The notes: generated by a model from the sequence alone, not told the origin. A stretch of 13,848 bases of DNA from DAOUMU01 sp034409055 (GCA_034409055.1 DAOUMU010000535.1:1-13848); one strand, 5' to 3'. Positions 7,478-13,848 are shown, counted from the stretch's first letter. Numbers and translations are program-made.

Positions 7478-7620
7478 GTAACTACCTACCCTCATGTCAT
7501 TCCGAGGAGCGAAGCGACGAGGAATCTCCGAAACTTTGGCTCAAAAGGGGTCTACTTTACCAAAACCTTGGGGATTCTTCACTCGCTGCGCTCGTTCAGA
7601 ATGACATGGTAGATAGTTAC
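7478..7620. mobile_element. MITE-like palindromic element with flanking 8-bp direct repeats
   Basis: The ends are imperfect inverted repeats: GTAACTACCTACC at 7478-7490 against the complement of GGTAGATAGTTAC at 7608-7620. The inner arms, around 7493-7529 and 7570-7608, also pair well (TGTCATTC against GAATGACA, GGAATCTCC against GGGGATTC). GCTCAGTC occurs directly before (7470-7477) and directly after (7621-7628), as expected of a target-site duplication; the match extends to 11 bases if GTA is counted. No ORF of significance lies inside, so any movement would need a transposase acting in trans. Confidence 0.6.
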
Positions 7621-7651
7621 GCTCAGTCGTATATTACCTCAGTTCGGAGTA

Positions 7652-7735
7652 AGGTGACCGGCACTTGAAAAGCCGGTAGTCAGGATGATTTTGACCGCAA
7701 TTTAACTGAAAATTTTTCAAAAGTGCCGGTCACCT
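7652..7735. repeat. Palindromic element with 15-bp perfect stem
   Basis: AGGTGACCGGCACTT (7652-7666) is exactly complementary to 7721-7735. Inward, GAAAA (7667-7671) can pair with TTTTC (7714-7718) past a 2-nt bulge. The enclosed segment is about 54 nt. There is no T-run after the right arm, so this is a repeat-type palindrome rather than a standard terminator, although it is the second hairpin downstream of the binding-protein gene. Confidence 0.65.
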
Positions 7736-7789
7736 GTTAATTATCAAACTCAGATTAGATTGGGAGGTATCATCTCAATAATCCGGGGG

Positions 7790-7860
7790 GTAGGGGCGAG
7801 GCAACTCGGAGAGCAGGTTGTTTGTTCCGAGACCATCAATCCGAGTTGCCTCGCCCCTAC
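7790..7860. repeat. Palindromic dispersed repeat, copy 2
   Basis: Arms 7790-7810 and 7840-7860 are perfectly complementary over 21 bp around a 29-nt loop. Each arm differs from that of copy 1 (142-213) at few positions, including one G-C to C-G pair exchange. The loop aligns with the copy 1 loop only when reverse-complemented (about 23 of 31 positions), whereas the 17 nt to the right of the right arm align in the direct sense (14 of 17). It ends 31 nt before the dehydrogenase ATG, so it would lie in that gene's 5' leader. Confidence 0.8.
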
Positions 7861-7891
7861 TTTTTGAGAAGATACATTGGGAGTACAGTAT

Positions 7892-8971
7892 ATGAAGGCC
7901 GCAGTCTGTTATGAGTTCGGTAAACCGCTTGTTGTCGAAGAGGTCGAGATCGACCCGCCCCAGATGGGCGAAGTAAAAGTCAAGATTGTTGCCTGTGCTA
8001 TCTGTCATAGTGACGTACACTTGATTCGGGGTGACTGGGGCGGTGAAACGCCCATTGTGGCCGGGCATGAGGCCGCAGGCATCATCACCGAGGTGGGGTC
8101 CGGGGTGACCAACGTGCAGCCAGGAGATCAAGTTGTGGTTTCGCTGCTGCGCTCGTGTGGACGTTGTTTTTACTGTACCATCGGCAGACCCTATAACTGC
8201 GAAGCCGAATTCCCGCTGGATCGTGAGAGCAGGCTGCGCAGCAAAGATGGTGTCACCCTGGTTCACGGCATTTACACCGCAGCCTTCGCCGAATACACCA
8301 TTGTGGAGCAGTCCCAAGTGGTCAAGGTTCCTGAGGGCCTGCCGTTGGACCGTGCTTGTCTGCTGGCCTGCGGGGTGATTACCGGACTGGGAGCCGTGGT
8401 CAACACGGTGCAGGTGGAGACCGGCAGTAGTGTAGTTGTTATCGGTACTGGCGGCGTGGGGCTGAACAGCGTGCAGGGCGCAGTGCTTTCTGGGGCAGCC
8501 AAAATCATCGCCGTCGATTTACTTGACCACAAACTGGAGGCAGCGCGGCTTTTCGGGGCCACGCACACCATCAACGCTATGCACCAAGATGCGGTGGCAG
8601 CCGTACTGGCTTTGACGGAGGGGCGTGGTGCTGACTACGCCTTCGTGACCGTAGGCAGTTCCACAGCCATCACCCAGGCTAGCCGGCTGATTCGCAAAGG
8701 CGGCACAACTGTTGTCGTGGGCATGCCTGCGGATGCTGATGCCGAATTTACCTTAAACGCACACCATCTCACCTATGGCCGCACGGTTATGGGCAGTCTA
8801 ATGGGTTCGACGCGGCTGTCTGTTGACGTGCCGCGCCTGGTGGAGCTGTACCAGCAAGGCCGACTCAAGTTGGACGAATTGATTACGGACCGCTATCCGC
8901 TGGAGAAAATCAATGAAGCGATCGGGTCAATGGAGCGAGGCGAAGCGTTACGGAATGTGATTGTGTTTTGA
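7892..8971 (+). CDS. Zinc-dependent alcohol dehydrogenase (MDR family, class III-like)
   Basis: Medium-chain dehydrogenase/reductase, 359 aa, expected to oxidise an alcohol or reduce an aldehyde with NAD(P)(H) in the cytoplasm. The ATG at 7892 follows GGGAG (7879-7883) and gives the normal MKAAV start; a TTG at 7877 is less likely. Catalytic-zinc ligands are C38, H59 (GHE) and C160 (ACGVITG); structural-zinc cysteines are C89, C92, C95 and C103. The Rossmann motif GTGGVG is at 185-190, with D209 at the end of the second strand favouring NAD over NADP. The ACGVITGLGAVVNT region and overall layout resemble class III (formaldehyde/S-hydroxymethylglutathione type) and related enzymes, but the substrate cannot be assigned. 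It lies between the binding-protein and permease genes of an importer, all on the plus strand. Confidence 0.93.
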   Translation: MKAAVCYEFGKPLVVEEVEIDPPQMGEVKVKIVACAICHSDVHLIRGDWGGETPIVAGHEAAGIITEVGSGVTNVQPGDQVVVSLLRSCGRCFYCTIGRPYNCEAEFPLDRESRLRSKDGVTLVHGIYTAAFAEYTIVEQSQVVKVPEGLPLDRACLLACGVITGLGAVVNTVQVETGSSVVVIGTGGVGLNSVQGAVLSGAAKIIAVDLLDHKLEAARLFGATHTINAMHQDAVAAVLALTEGRGADYAFVTVGSSTAITQASRLIRKGGTTVVVGMPADADAEFTLNAHHLTYGRTVMGSLMGSTRLSVDVPRLVELYQQGRLKLDELITDRYPLEKINEAIGSMERGEALRNVIVF

Positions 8972-9097
8972 TAGGGGAAAGACCAAATTCCGCCAACCAA
9001 GCCTGGGCTGGATGTTGAGCTAAACGAGGAGGTTGCAGTCAAGTATCCCTCATGAGTGGTCTGTGTGGAAAGGCAACGTGCTACGAAGGAGGTGTTT

Positions 9098-10018
9098 ATG
9101 CAACGTTATTTCCTGTCCAAAGTGGCCCAGTCGATCTTGCTTTTGTTTGGGGTTTTGCTGTTGGTATTTTTCATGGTTCGCATCACCGGGGATCCGGCGG
9201 CGCTCATGATGTCGCGCGAAGCCTCGGCGGAGGAAATTGAAGCCTTTCGGGAGGCGATGGGTTTCAATCGTCCCCTCCTCGTTCAGTTTGTGGACTTTTT
9301 GTCCGGCGCAGTCGTTGGTGATTTTGGCAACTCGCTCCACTTTAAAACACCGGCGATGCCCATGGTGCTGGAACGGTTACCGGCCACAGTGCAACTGGCT
9401 GCGGGGGGGTTGCTCATGGCGATGGTGATGGGCATCCCGCTGGGCCTGATTGGAGGTTTCAACCCGGGTAGCGTTGTGGATTCGGTGGGGCGTACCCTGG
9501 CCCTTTTGGGCCAAAGCATCCCCAATTTCTGGCTGGCCTTAATTATGATTCTCTTCTTCGCCGTCAGGTTGGGTTGGTTCCCCTCGTTTGGCCGCGACCA
9601 ATGGCACTCGGTCATTATGCCGGCTTTTGTGTTGGGCTTGCCTACCCTGGGCCAGCTCGTGCGTTTGACGCGCTCGGCCGTGCTGGAAATCAGAGGCGAA
9701 GATTTCATCCGTACCGCCTACAGCAAGGGCCTGGAGCCCAGGGTGATCTACGTCAAGCACGTGCTCAGGAACGTCACCATTCCTCTGGTCAGCGTCATTG
9801 GTGTCCAATTTGGTTACATGCTGGGCGGTTCCATCTACATCGAGGCCATTTTCTCCTGGCCCGGCATGGGGCAGTTACTGGAGCAGTCTATCGGCTGGCG
9901 AGATTTTCCCCTGGTGCAATCCATCGCCGTGTTCACCAGCCTGGTCGTCCTGGCCCTCAATCTGCTGACCGATATGGCTTATGCAATTATTGATCCGAGG
10001 ATTCGTTATGGCCACTAG
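9098..10018 (+). CDS. dppB: Dpp/Opp-type ABC transporter permease (DppB-like)
   Basis: Inner-membrane permease of a peptide-type ABC importer, 306 aa, typical size. The ATG at 9098 has AAGGAGG (9086-9092) 5 nt upstream; an in-frame ATG 14 codons earlier lacks such a site. A first membrane helix (about residues 10-28) is followed by a periplasmic stretch containing the GDPAA and MGFNRPLLVQF segments usual for DppB/OppB, then the BPD_transp_1 core. The cytoplasmic EAA-type loop that contacts the ATPase is visible as GEDFIRTAYSKGLEPRVIY with KHVLRN after it. The C-terminus DMAYAIIDPRIRYG is characteristic. The next permease starts inside its last codons (11-bp overlap), so the pair is translationally coupled. 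The symbol denotes the family; dipeptide specificity is not shown. Confidence 0.94.
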   Translation: MQRYFLSKVAQSILLLFGVLLLVFFMVRITGDPAALMMSREASAEEIEAFREAMGFNRPLLVQFVDFLSGAVVGDFGNSLHFKTPAMPMVLERLPATVQLAAGGLLMAMVMGIPLGLIGGFNPGSVVDSVGRTLALLGQSIPNFWLALIMILFFAVRLGWFPSFGRDQWHSVIMPAFVLGLPTLGQLVRLTRSAVLEIRGEDFIRTAYSKGLEPRVIYVKHVLRNVTIPLVSVIGVQFGYMLGGSIYIEAIFSWPGMGQLLEQSIGWRDFPLVQSIAVFTSLVVLALNLLTDMAYAIIDPRIRYGH

Positions 10019-10928
10019 AGAAGTTACTGCTGATAGTTTGTTAGATGTAGAACGTACTTTAAGAGACCGTTTAGCCTACCTGGGCCGGTTCCTCTGGCGC
10101 GACCGGAGCGGGATCATAGGGTTGATTATGTTTCTGGTGGTGGTCGTGGCGGCAGTGTTTGCCCCCCTGATTTCGCCGTACGATCCTCTCGAACAGAATC
10201 TACGTGACAATAAAATGCCCCCGGCCTGGAACGCAGAAGGCAGGTGGGACCACCCTTTCGGCACCGACAACCTGGGCCGAGATACCTTCAGCCGCATTCT
10301 CTACGGAACGCGGGTCTCGCTGACCGTTGGCTTTTTTGGAGTATTGATTGCCGGTACGCTGGGCCTGGTTTTTGGCGCTATCGCCGGTTATGCCGGTGGC
10401 CGGCTGGACGATGTCATTATGGGTGTGGTCAACCTGGTCTTGTCGCTACCCTACTTGCTATTCGTGGTGTTTATCGCGGCCATCCTGGGCCGGAGCCTGC
10501 TGAACGTCATTCTCATTTTCGGCATCACCGACTCGCCGATTTTTGCCCGGGTCACCCGGGGTGAGGTGTTGCGCATCCGCGAATCAGGCTACGTGGAGTC
10601 GGCCGTCAGCGCCGGAGCGCGCTGGCCGCGTATTGTCTTTGACCACATTCTGCCCAACCTTATCGGCCCCCTTATCACCCTGGCCACCTTTGAAATGTCA
10701 CGGATGATTTTCTACGAGGCCGGTTTGGGCTTTCTGGGCCTGAGCGTGCCACCTACCGTGCCCAGTTGGGGCAACATGCTGGCCAGTGGCCGCAAATATC
10801 TGACCAGTTCTCCCTGGATTGCCGCTTTCCCCGGCCTGGCCATCATGTTCACCTCGCTGGGGATGAATCTGCTGGGCGACTGGCTGCGGGACGTGCTCGA
10901 CCCACGCCTGCGCCGGGCCAGGAGGTAA
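10008..10928 (+). CDS. dppC: Dpp/Opp-type ABC transporter permease (DppC-like)
   Basis: Second permease of the importer, 306 aa. The ATG at 10008 overlaps the end of the first permease by 11 bp and has GAGG (9997-10000) 7 nt upstream; an in-frame ATG at 9981 lies deeper in that gene and is less likely. The N-terminal OppC_N segment (about residues 30-75) carries one membrane helix followed by ISPYDPLEQN. HPFGTDNLGRDTFSRILYG before the membrane core is a DppC/OppC hallmark. The EAA-type loop is visible around RESGYVESAVSAGA with HILPNL after it. The C-terminus NLLGDWLRDVLDPRLR is typical. It forms the translocation pore with the preceding permease. A 109-bp gap holding a heptamer array separates it from the first ATPase gene. 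Confidence 0.94.
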   Translation: MATREVTADSLLDVERTLRDRLAYLGRFLWRDRSGIIGLIMFLVVVVAAVFAPLISPYDPLEQNLRDNKMPPAWNAEGRWDHPFGTDNLGRDTFSRILYGTRVSLTVGFFGVLIAGTLGLVFGAIAGYAGGRLDDVIMGVVNLVLSLPYLLFVVFIAAILGRSLLNVILIFGITDSPIFARVTRGEVLRIRESGYVESAVSAGARWPRIVFDHILPNLIGPLITLATFEMSRMIFYEAGLGFLGLSVPPTVPSWGNMLASGRKYLTSSPWIAAFPGLAIMFTSLGMNLLGDWLRDVLDPRLRRARR

Positions 10929-10929
10929 T

Positions 10930-11018
10930 CAGTCATCAGTTATCAGTTATCACCATTTGCTAACCACTGATCACTAACCACTGACCACTGATCACTGACC
11001 ACTGATCACTGACGCCTG
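10930..11018. repeat. Heptamer tandem-repeat array (CAGTTAT / ATCACTG, ACCACTG)
   Basis: Three 7-bp units of one type (CAGTCAT, CAGTTAT, CAGTTAT; 10930-10950) are followed after 12 bp by eight units in uninterrupted 7-bp register (10963-11018), alternating mostly between ACCACTG and ATCACTG. The second set resembles the reverse complement of the first, so the array is arranged head to head and can fold on itself. It fills most of the gap between the second permease and the first ATPase and ends just before that gene's ribosome site. Confidence 0.85.
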
Positions 11019-11037
11019 ACCGCGGAAGGAGTATTGA

Positions 11038-12042
11038 ATGTCAACGATTTTAGAAGTCAAAGACCTGGTCACCAAGTTCTACACCCTGGACGGGGTCGTC
11101 CACGCGGTGAACGGCGTCAGCTTTGATCTCGAGCAAGGGGAAACGCTGGCCATTGTGGGCGAAAGCGGCAGTGGCAAGAGCGTTACCGTGATGTCGATCC
11201 TGGGCCTTATCGCCTCGCCGCCAGGTCAGGTGGAAGACGGCGAAGCCCTTTTTATCAACGGCGAAAACCGACGCGATTTGCTTAAATTGTCACCAGCGGA
11301 ACTGCGCAACGTGCGCGGGGGCCAGATAGGGTTTGTTTTCCAGGACCCTATCTCCTCGCTAAATCCGATCCTGACCATTGGCGAACAAATCGCCGAAACC
11401 CTGACCAAGCATATGGACCTAACCCGCGAGGAGGCCCATCAACAGACGATCAGGTTGCTGGCTCATGTAGGCATCCCCGACCCGGAGATGCGTTACAAAA
11501 ACTACCCCCACCAGTTCTCCGGCGGTATGCGCCAGCGGGTGATGATTGCCATCGCCATCGCTTGTGGCCCTGAGATTGTCATTGCCGACGAGCCAACTAC
11601 TGCCCTGGATGTGACGGTTCAGGCCCAGATTGTGGATTTATTCAAGCGTATACAAGCCGAAATCGGGATGGCGGTGATCTGGATTACTCACGACCTGGGC
11701 GTTGTGGCCGGCTTGGCCGACCGGGTGCTGGTCATGTACGGGGGACGGGTGGCCGAAATCGCGTTGGTAGATGATCTATACGAGCACCCCCAGCATCCCT
11801 ACACCTTCGGCTTGCTTGGTGCTTTGCCTCGCCTGGATGCCAGAGAGTCCAAACGGTTGGTGAGTATCAAGGGCACGCCGCCTGACTTGCTGATACCGCT
11901 GAAACACTGCCCCTTTGCCTGGCGCTGTGTGTATGCCTTTGACCGCTGCTGGGAGGAAATCCCTTCCCTGAGGCCGGTGGATATTCGGCACCAGGTGGCT
12001 TGTTTCCACGACATGGAGAGAGGGGAGCCGCGCGATGGTTGA
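11038..12042 (+). CDS. dppD: Dpp/Opp-type ABC transporter ATPase (DppD-like)
   Basis: Cytoplasmic ATPase that powers the importer, 334 aa, usual length. The ATG follows AAGGAG (11026-11031) by 6 nt. Walker A GESGSGKS is at 41-48, Q-loop Q102 in FVFQDPISSLNP, signature FSGGMRQR at 160-167, Walker B IVIADE at 180-185 and the switch histidine H218 in THDLG. The oligo_HPY-type C-terminal extension follows the HPQHPYT segment and contains four cysteines (C291, C297, C304, C322) in the spacing that binds a [4Fe-4S] cluster in some DppD proteins; the cluster here is inference. The next ATPase gene overlaps its end by 8 bp, giving translational coupling. The two ATPases are expected to form a heterodimer on the two permeases. 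Confidence 0.95.
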   Translation: MSTILEVKDLVTKFYTLDGVVHAVNGVSFDLEQGETLAIVGESGSGKSVTVMSILGLIASPPGQVEDGEALFINGENRRDLLKLSPAELRNVRGGQIGFVFQDPISSLNPILTIGEQIAETLTKHMDLTREEAHQQTIRLLAHVGIPDPEMRYKNYPHQFSGGMRQRVMIAIAIACGPEIVIADEPTTALDVTVQAQIVDLFKRIQAEIGMAVIWITHDLGVVAGLADRVLVMYGGRVAEIALVDDLYEHPQHPYTFGLLGALPRLDARESKRLVSIKGTPPDLLIPLKHCPFAWRCVYAFDRCWEEIPSLRPVDIRHQVACFHDMERGEPRDG

Positions 12043-13066
12043 GAATAACATGTTGCTGCGAGTCATCAATCTTAAAAAATATTTTCCGATCACCGGCGGC
12101 CTGCTCGGCCGCCAGGTGGGCATGGTCAAGGCGGTGGATGGCGTTTCTTTTGAAATCAAGCGGGGTGAAACGCTGGGGCTGGTGGGCGAGAGCGGTTGCG
12201 GCAAATCCACCAGTGGGCGAGCCATTTTGCAGTTGCACAAACCAACCGCCGGCCACGTCTTTTTTGAAGACAATGACTTGACAGAGTTGAGCGGGGAGCA
12301 GTTGCGCCGGCTGCGGCCTAAAATGCAGATGATTTTCCAGGACCCCTACGCCTCGCTCAACCCTCGTCACTCGGTGGGCAAAATCGTGGGTGAACCGTTG
12401 GTTATTCACGGCCTGATGGGCGGTAAAGCCTTAAAAGATCGGGTGGCAGAACTATTGGATTTGGTGGGGCTGGACCCGGCCTACGTACGCCGCTATCCCC
12501 ACGAGTTCTCCGGCGGCCAGAGACAGCGAATCGGCATTGCCCGGGCCCTGTCGCTGAACCCCAGCTTTATCGTGTGCGACGAGCCTATCTCGGCCCTGGA
12601 CGTGTCTATCCAGGCCCAGGTCGTTAATTTACTGCAGGATTTGCAAGAGCAGTTGGGCCTGACCTATCTCTTCATTGCTCACGACCTGAGCATGGTCAAG
12701 CATATCTCCCACCGGATTGCAGTAATGTACCTGGGCAAAATTATGGAACTGACCGACCGAAATGCTTTGTTCGATGACCCCCTGCATCCTTACACCCAAT
12801 CGCTTAACTCGGCGGTGCCGGTACCTGCCCCCAAGCTCGAAAGGAAGCGGCGGCGATTTATTTTAAAGGGAGACCCACCCAGTCCGGCCAACCCGCCCTC
12901 AGGCTGCGTGTTCCATACCCGCTGCCCGTTGACCATAGAGGAATGCACCAGGGTGGTGCCGGAATACCGGGAAGTACGCCCTGGACATTTTGTGGCCTGC
13001 CATCTGACCGACGAAGCAGGAGCCAGCAAGATACCAGAGCAAACTGTATTGGCGCCAGTGACGTGA
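12035..13066 (+). CDS. dppF: Dpp/Opp-type ABC transporter ATPase (DppF-like)
   Basis: Second ATPase of the importer, 343 aa. The ATG at 12035 overlaps the first ATPase by 8 bp and has AGGGGAG 7 nt upstream; the internal Met at residue 6 lacks a ribosome site. Walker A GESGCGKST is at 51-59, Q-loop Q102 in MIFQDPYASLNP, signature FSGGQRQR at 158-165, Walker B FIVCDE around 178-183, and the switch histidine in FIAHDLS. The early segment KKYFPITGG followed by KAVDGVSF is the DppF/OppF form. The C-terminal extension carries four cysteines (C291, C297, C304, C322) ahead of a short polar tail. All catalytic residues are present, so both ATP sites of the heterodimer should be active. The PRC-barrel gene begins 29 bp downstream. 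Confidence 0.95.
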   Translation: MVENNMLLRVINLKKYFPITGGLLGRQVGMVKAVDGVSFEIKRGETLGLVGESGCGKSTSGRAILQLHKPTAGHVFFEDNDLTELSGEQLRRLRPKMQMIFQDPYASLNPRHSVGKIVGEPLVIHGLMGGKALKDRVAELLDLVGLDPAYVRRYPHEFSGGQRQRIGIARALSLNPSFIVCDEPISALDVSIQAQVVNLLQDLQEQLGLTYLFIAHDLSMVKHISHRIAVMYLGKIMELTDRNALFDDPLHPYTQSLNSAVPVPAPKLERKRRRFILKGDPPSPANPPSGCVFHTRCPLTIEECTRVVPEYREVRPGHFVACHLTDEAGASKIPEQTVLAPVT

Positions 13067-13095
13067 CTTAAATACGCTGACATAAGGATGTAAAT

Positions 13096-13707
13096 ATGAA
13101 ACTTCCGTTAAACGTTGATGTGCATTGCACTGATGGTCGCTGTGGTCTTTCTACCTACATCATTTATAATCCTGTGACTGAGAAGGTAACTCACGTGGTC
13201 ATGAAAGAAAAGGTGGCGCCACATACTGAACGTCTGGTACCGGTTGGCTTGATTAAGGAAACTACCCCTGAATTGATTCTCTTAAAATGCACCAGGGCTG
13301 AAGTAGAGACATTAGAATTTTTCATCCAAACGGATTTTGTACGGAGAGACGTTCCGCATTATGCCACTGAGCCAGAATTAACTCTCTTATGGCCCTACAG
13401 GGTACCGGCCAGGAAGATTATCGTAGATGAACACCGGCAAATCCCTCCCGGTGAGTTAGCCGTGCGCCGGGGGGCGCGGGTGCGGGCCACCGACGGGCGT
13501 GTTGGCCGGGTGGCTGAGTTTGTAGTAGATCCCGAAAGCGGGTACATCACTCATCTGGTTCTGCGGGAGGGCTTGCCATGGGACAGGAGACATGTGGACA
13601 TTCCTGTCTCCGAGATTGACCGCATTGAGGAGAACGTCGTTCATCTGAAACTGGACAAAAAAAATGTTGCAGCCTTGCCCTTTATCCAACTGCGCCGGGA
13701 TAGGTGA
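13096..13707 (+). CDS. Duplicated PRC-barrel domain protein of unknown role
   Basis: Protein of 203 aa with no signal peptide or membrane segment, therefore probably cytoplasmic. AAGGA (13084-13088) lies 7 nt before the ATG. It appears to consist of two related PRC-barrel-like halves: about residues 7-65 (TDGRCG, then VTHVVMKE, then LVPVGLI) and 127-187 (TDGRVG, then ITHLVLRE, then DIPVSEIDRI). The second half is closer to the familiar PRC-barrel form. The middle part (66-126) is a connector containing the IPPGELAVRRGARV lead-in. PRC-barrel domains occur in RimM, photosynthetic reaction-centre H subunits and many stand-alone stress or RNA-associated proteins; none of these roles can be assigned here. 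It may be read through from the transporter operon, because only 29 bp separate it from the last ATPase gene. Confidence 0.85.
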   Translation: MKLPLNVDVHCTDGRCGLSTYIIYNPVTEKVTHVVMKEKVAPHTERLVPVGLIKETTPELILLKCTRAEVETLEFFIQTDFVRRDVPHYATEPELTLLWPYRVPARKIIVDEHRQIPPGELAVRRGARVRATDGRVGRVAEFVVDPESGYITHLVLREGLPWDRRHVDIPVSEIDRIEENVVHLKLDKKNVAALPFIQLRRDR

Positions 13708-13773
13708 TTATTAACTTTTTACGCCAAAGAGAAAAAGTCACACACCAATCCAGACAGGTTGGGCATCAAGACG

Positions 13774-13809
13774 CAGTACTGACCCATTTAAGAAGGTGGG
13801 TCAGTGCTG
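13774..13809. repeat. Hairpin downstream of the PRC-barrel gene
   Basis: A 13-bp stem (13774-13786 with 13797-13809, one G-T pair) encloses a 10-nt loop. It lies about 67 nt after the PRC-barrel stop codon. There is no T-run after it, so it is a weak terminator candidate or another palindromic repeat. The window ends 39 nt later. Confidence 0.45.
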
Positions 13810-13848
13810 ATAGCTGAACAAGTTCTTTACCAACATCATACGCCTGGC

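Larger units (their letters stand above)
7441..7891. other. Intergenic repeat cluster between binding protein and dehydrogenase
   Basis: No gene. Three different palindromic elements follow one another: 7478-7620 (insertion-like, with flanking direct repeats), 7652-7735 (15-bp perfect stem) and 7790-7860 (21-bp perfect stem, related to 142-213). No convincing promoter for the dehydrogenase was seen. Any of the hairpins could attenuate or process a transcript coming from the binding-protein gene. Confidence 0.75.

Noticed and set aside
7877..7891. TTG start giving a five-residue longer dehydrogenase
   Set aside because: The ATG at 7892 has GGGAG at correct spacing and matches the usual start of the family.
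9026..9097. GAGGAGG at 9026-9032 and the ATG starts at 9052 and 9056 before the first permease
   Set aside because: No start codon lies at proper distance from GAGGAGG. The 9052 frame is out of phase and short, and the 9056 ATG lacks its own ribosome site, whereas the ATG at 9098 has AAGGAGG.
10930..11018. Possible CRISPR array because of regular repeats
   Set aside because: Units are 7 bp in direct tandem without spacers, and no cas genes are nearby.
13714..13738. ACTTTTT/AAAAAGT hairpin right after the PRC-barrel gene as a terminator
   Set aside because: Only 7 mostly A-T pairs, with no T-run following the stem on the plus strand.

Overview
The window looks like a chromosomal segment of a Chloroflexota (green non-sulfur type) bacterium. 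This is inferred from three things: the solute-binding lipoprotein has a long Val/Lys/Glu-rich linker behind its lipid-anchor cysteine, there is a very long multi-PAS/GAF sensor kinase with a NarL-type partner, and the gaps between genes are rich in palindromic and heptameric repeats. No rRNA, tRNA, CRISPR array, phage gene or transposase gene was seen.

Layout. Positions 1-229 hold a palindromic repeat and no convincing gene. Positions 230-4877 (minus strand) are a two-component operon: a REC-PAS-rich histidine kinase read first, then, 22 bp downstream, a NarL/FixJ response regulator. Positions 4878-5754 are a long divergent intergenic region with a heptamer-repeat palindrome, a terminator-like hairpin and at least two good plus-strand sigma-70-type promoters. 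Positions 5755-7440 (plus) encode an SBP_bac_5 solute-binding lipoprotein. Positions 7441-7891 carry three different palindromic elements in a row; one is flanked by an apparent target-site duplication and another is a second copy of the repeat at 142-213. Positions 7892-8971 encode a zinc-dependent alcohol dehydrogenase. Positions 9098-13066 encode two permeases and two ATPases of a Dpp/Opp-type ABC importer, interrupted by a second heptamer-repeat array at 10930-11018. Positions 13096-13707 encode a duplicated PRC-barrel protein, followed by a hairpin near the window end.

Working together. The lipoprotein, the two permeases and the two ATPases make one complete five-component peptide/nickel/sugar-oligomer-type importer. 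The dehydrogenase sits between the binding protein and the permeases, on the same strand, so the imported compound may be linked to an alcohol/aldehyde oxidation; that link is inference. The divergent two-component system could control the transporter, but no operator was recognised. The PRC-barrel gene follows the last ATPase by 29 bp and may be co-transcribed; its function is unknown.

The most unusual content is non-coding: (1) a repeat family whose two copies show a compensatory base-pair change and a loop in inverted orientation, (2) a 143-bp palindromic insertion-like element with flanking 8-bp repeats, and (3) two unrelated 7-bp-unit arrays built on the same plan, units in one orientation followed by reverse-complementary units. 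No clearly new protein system is visible.
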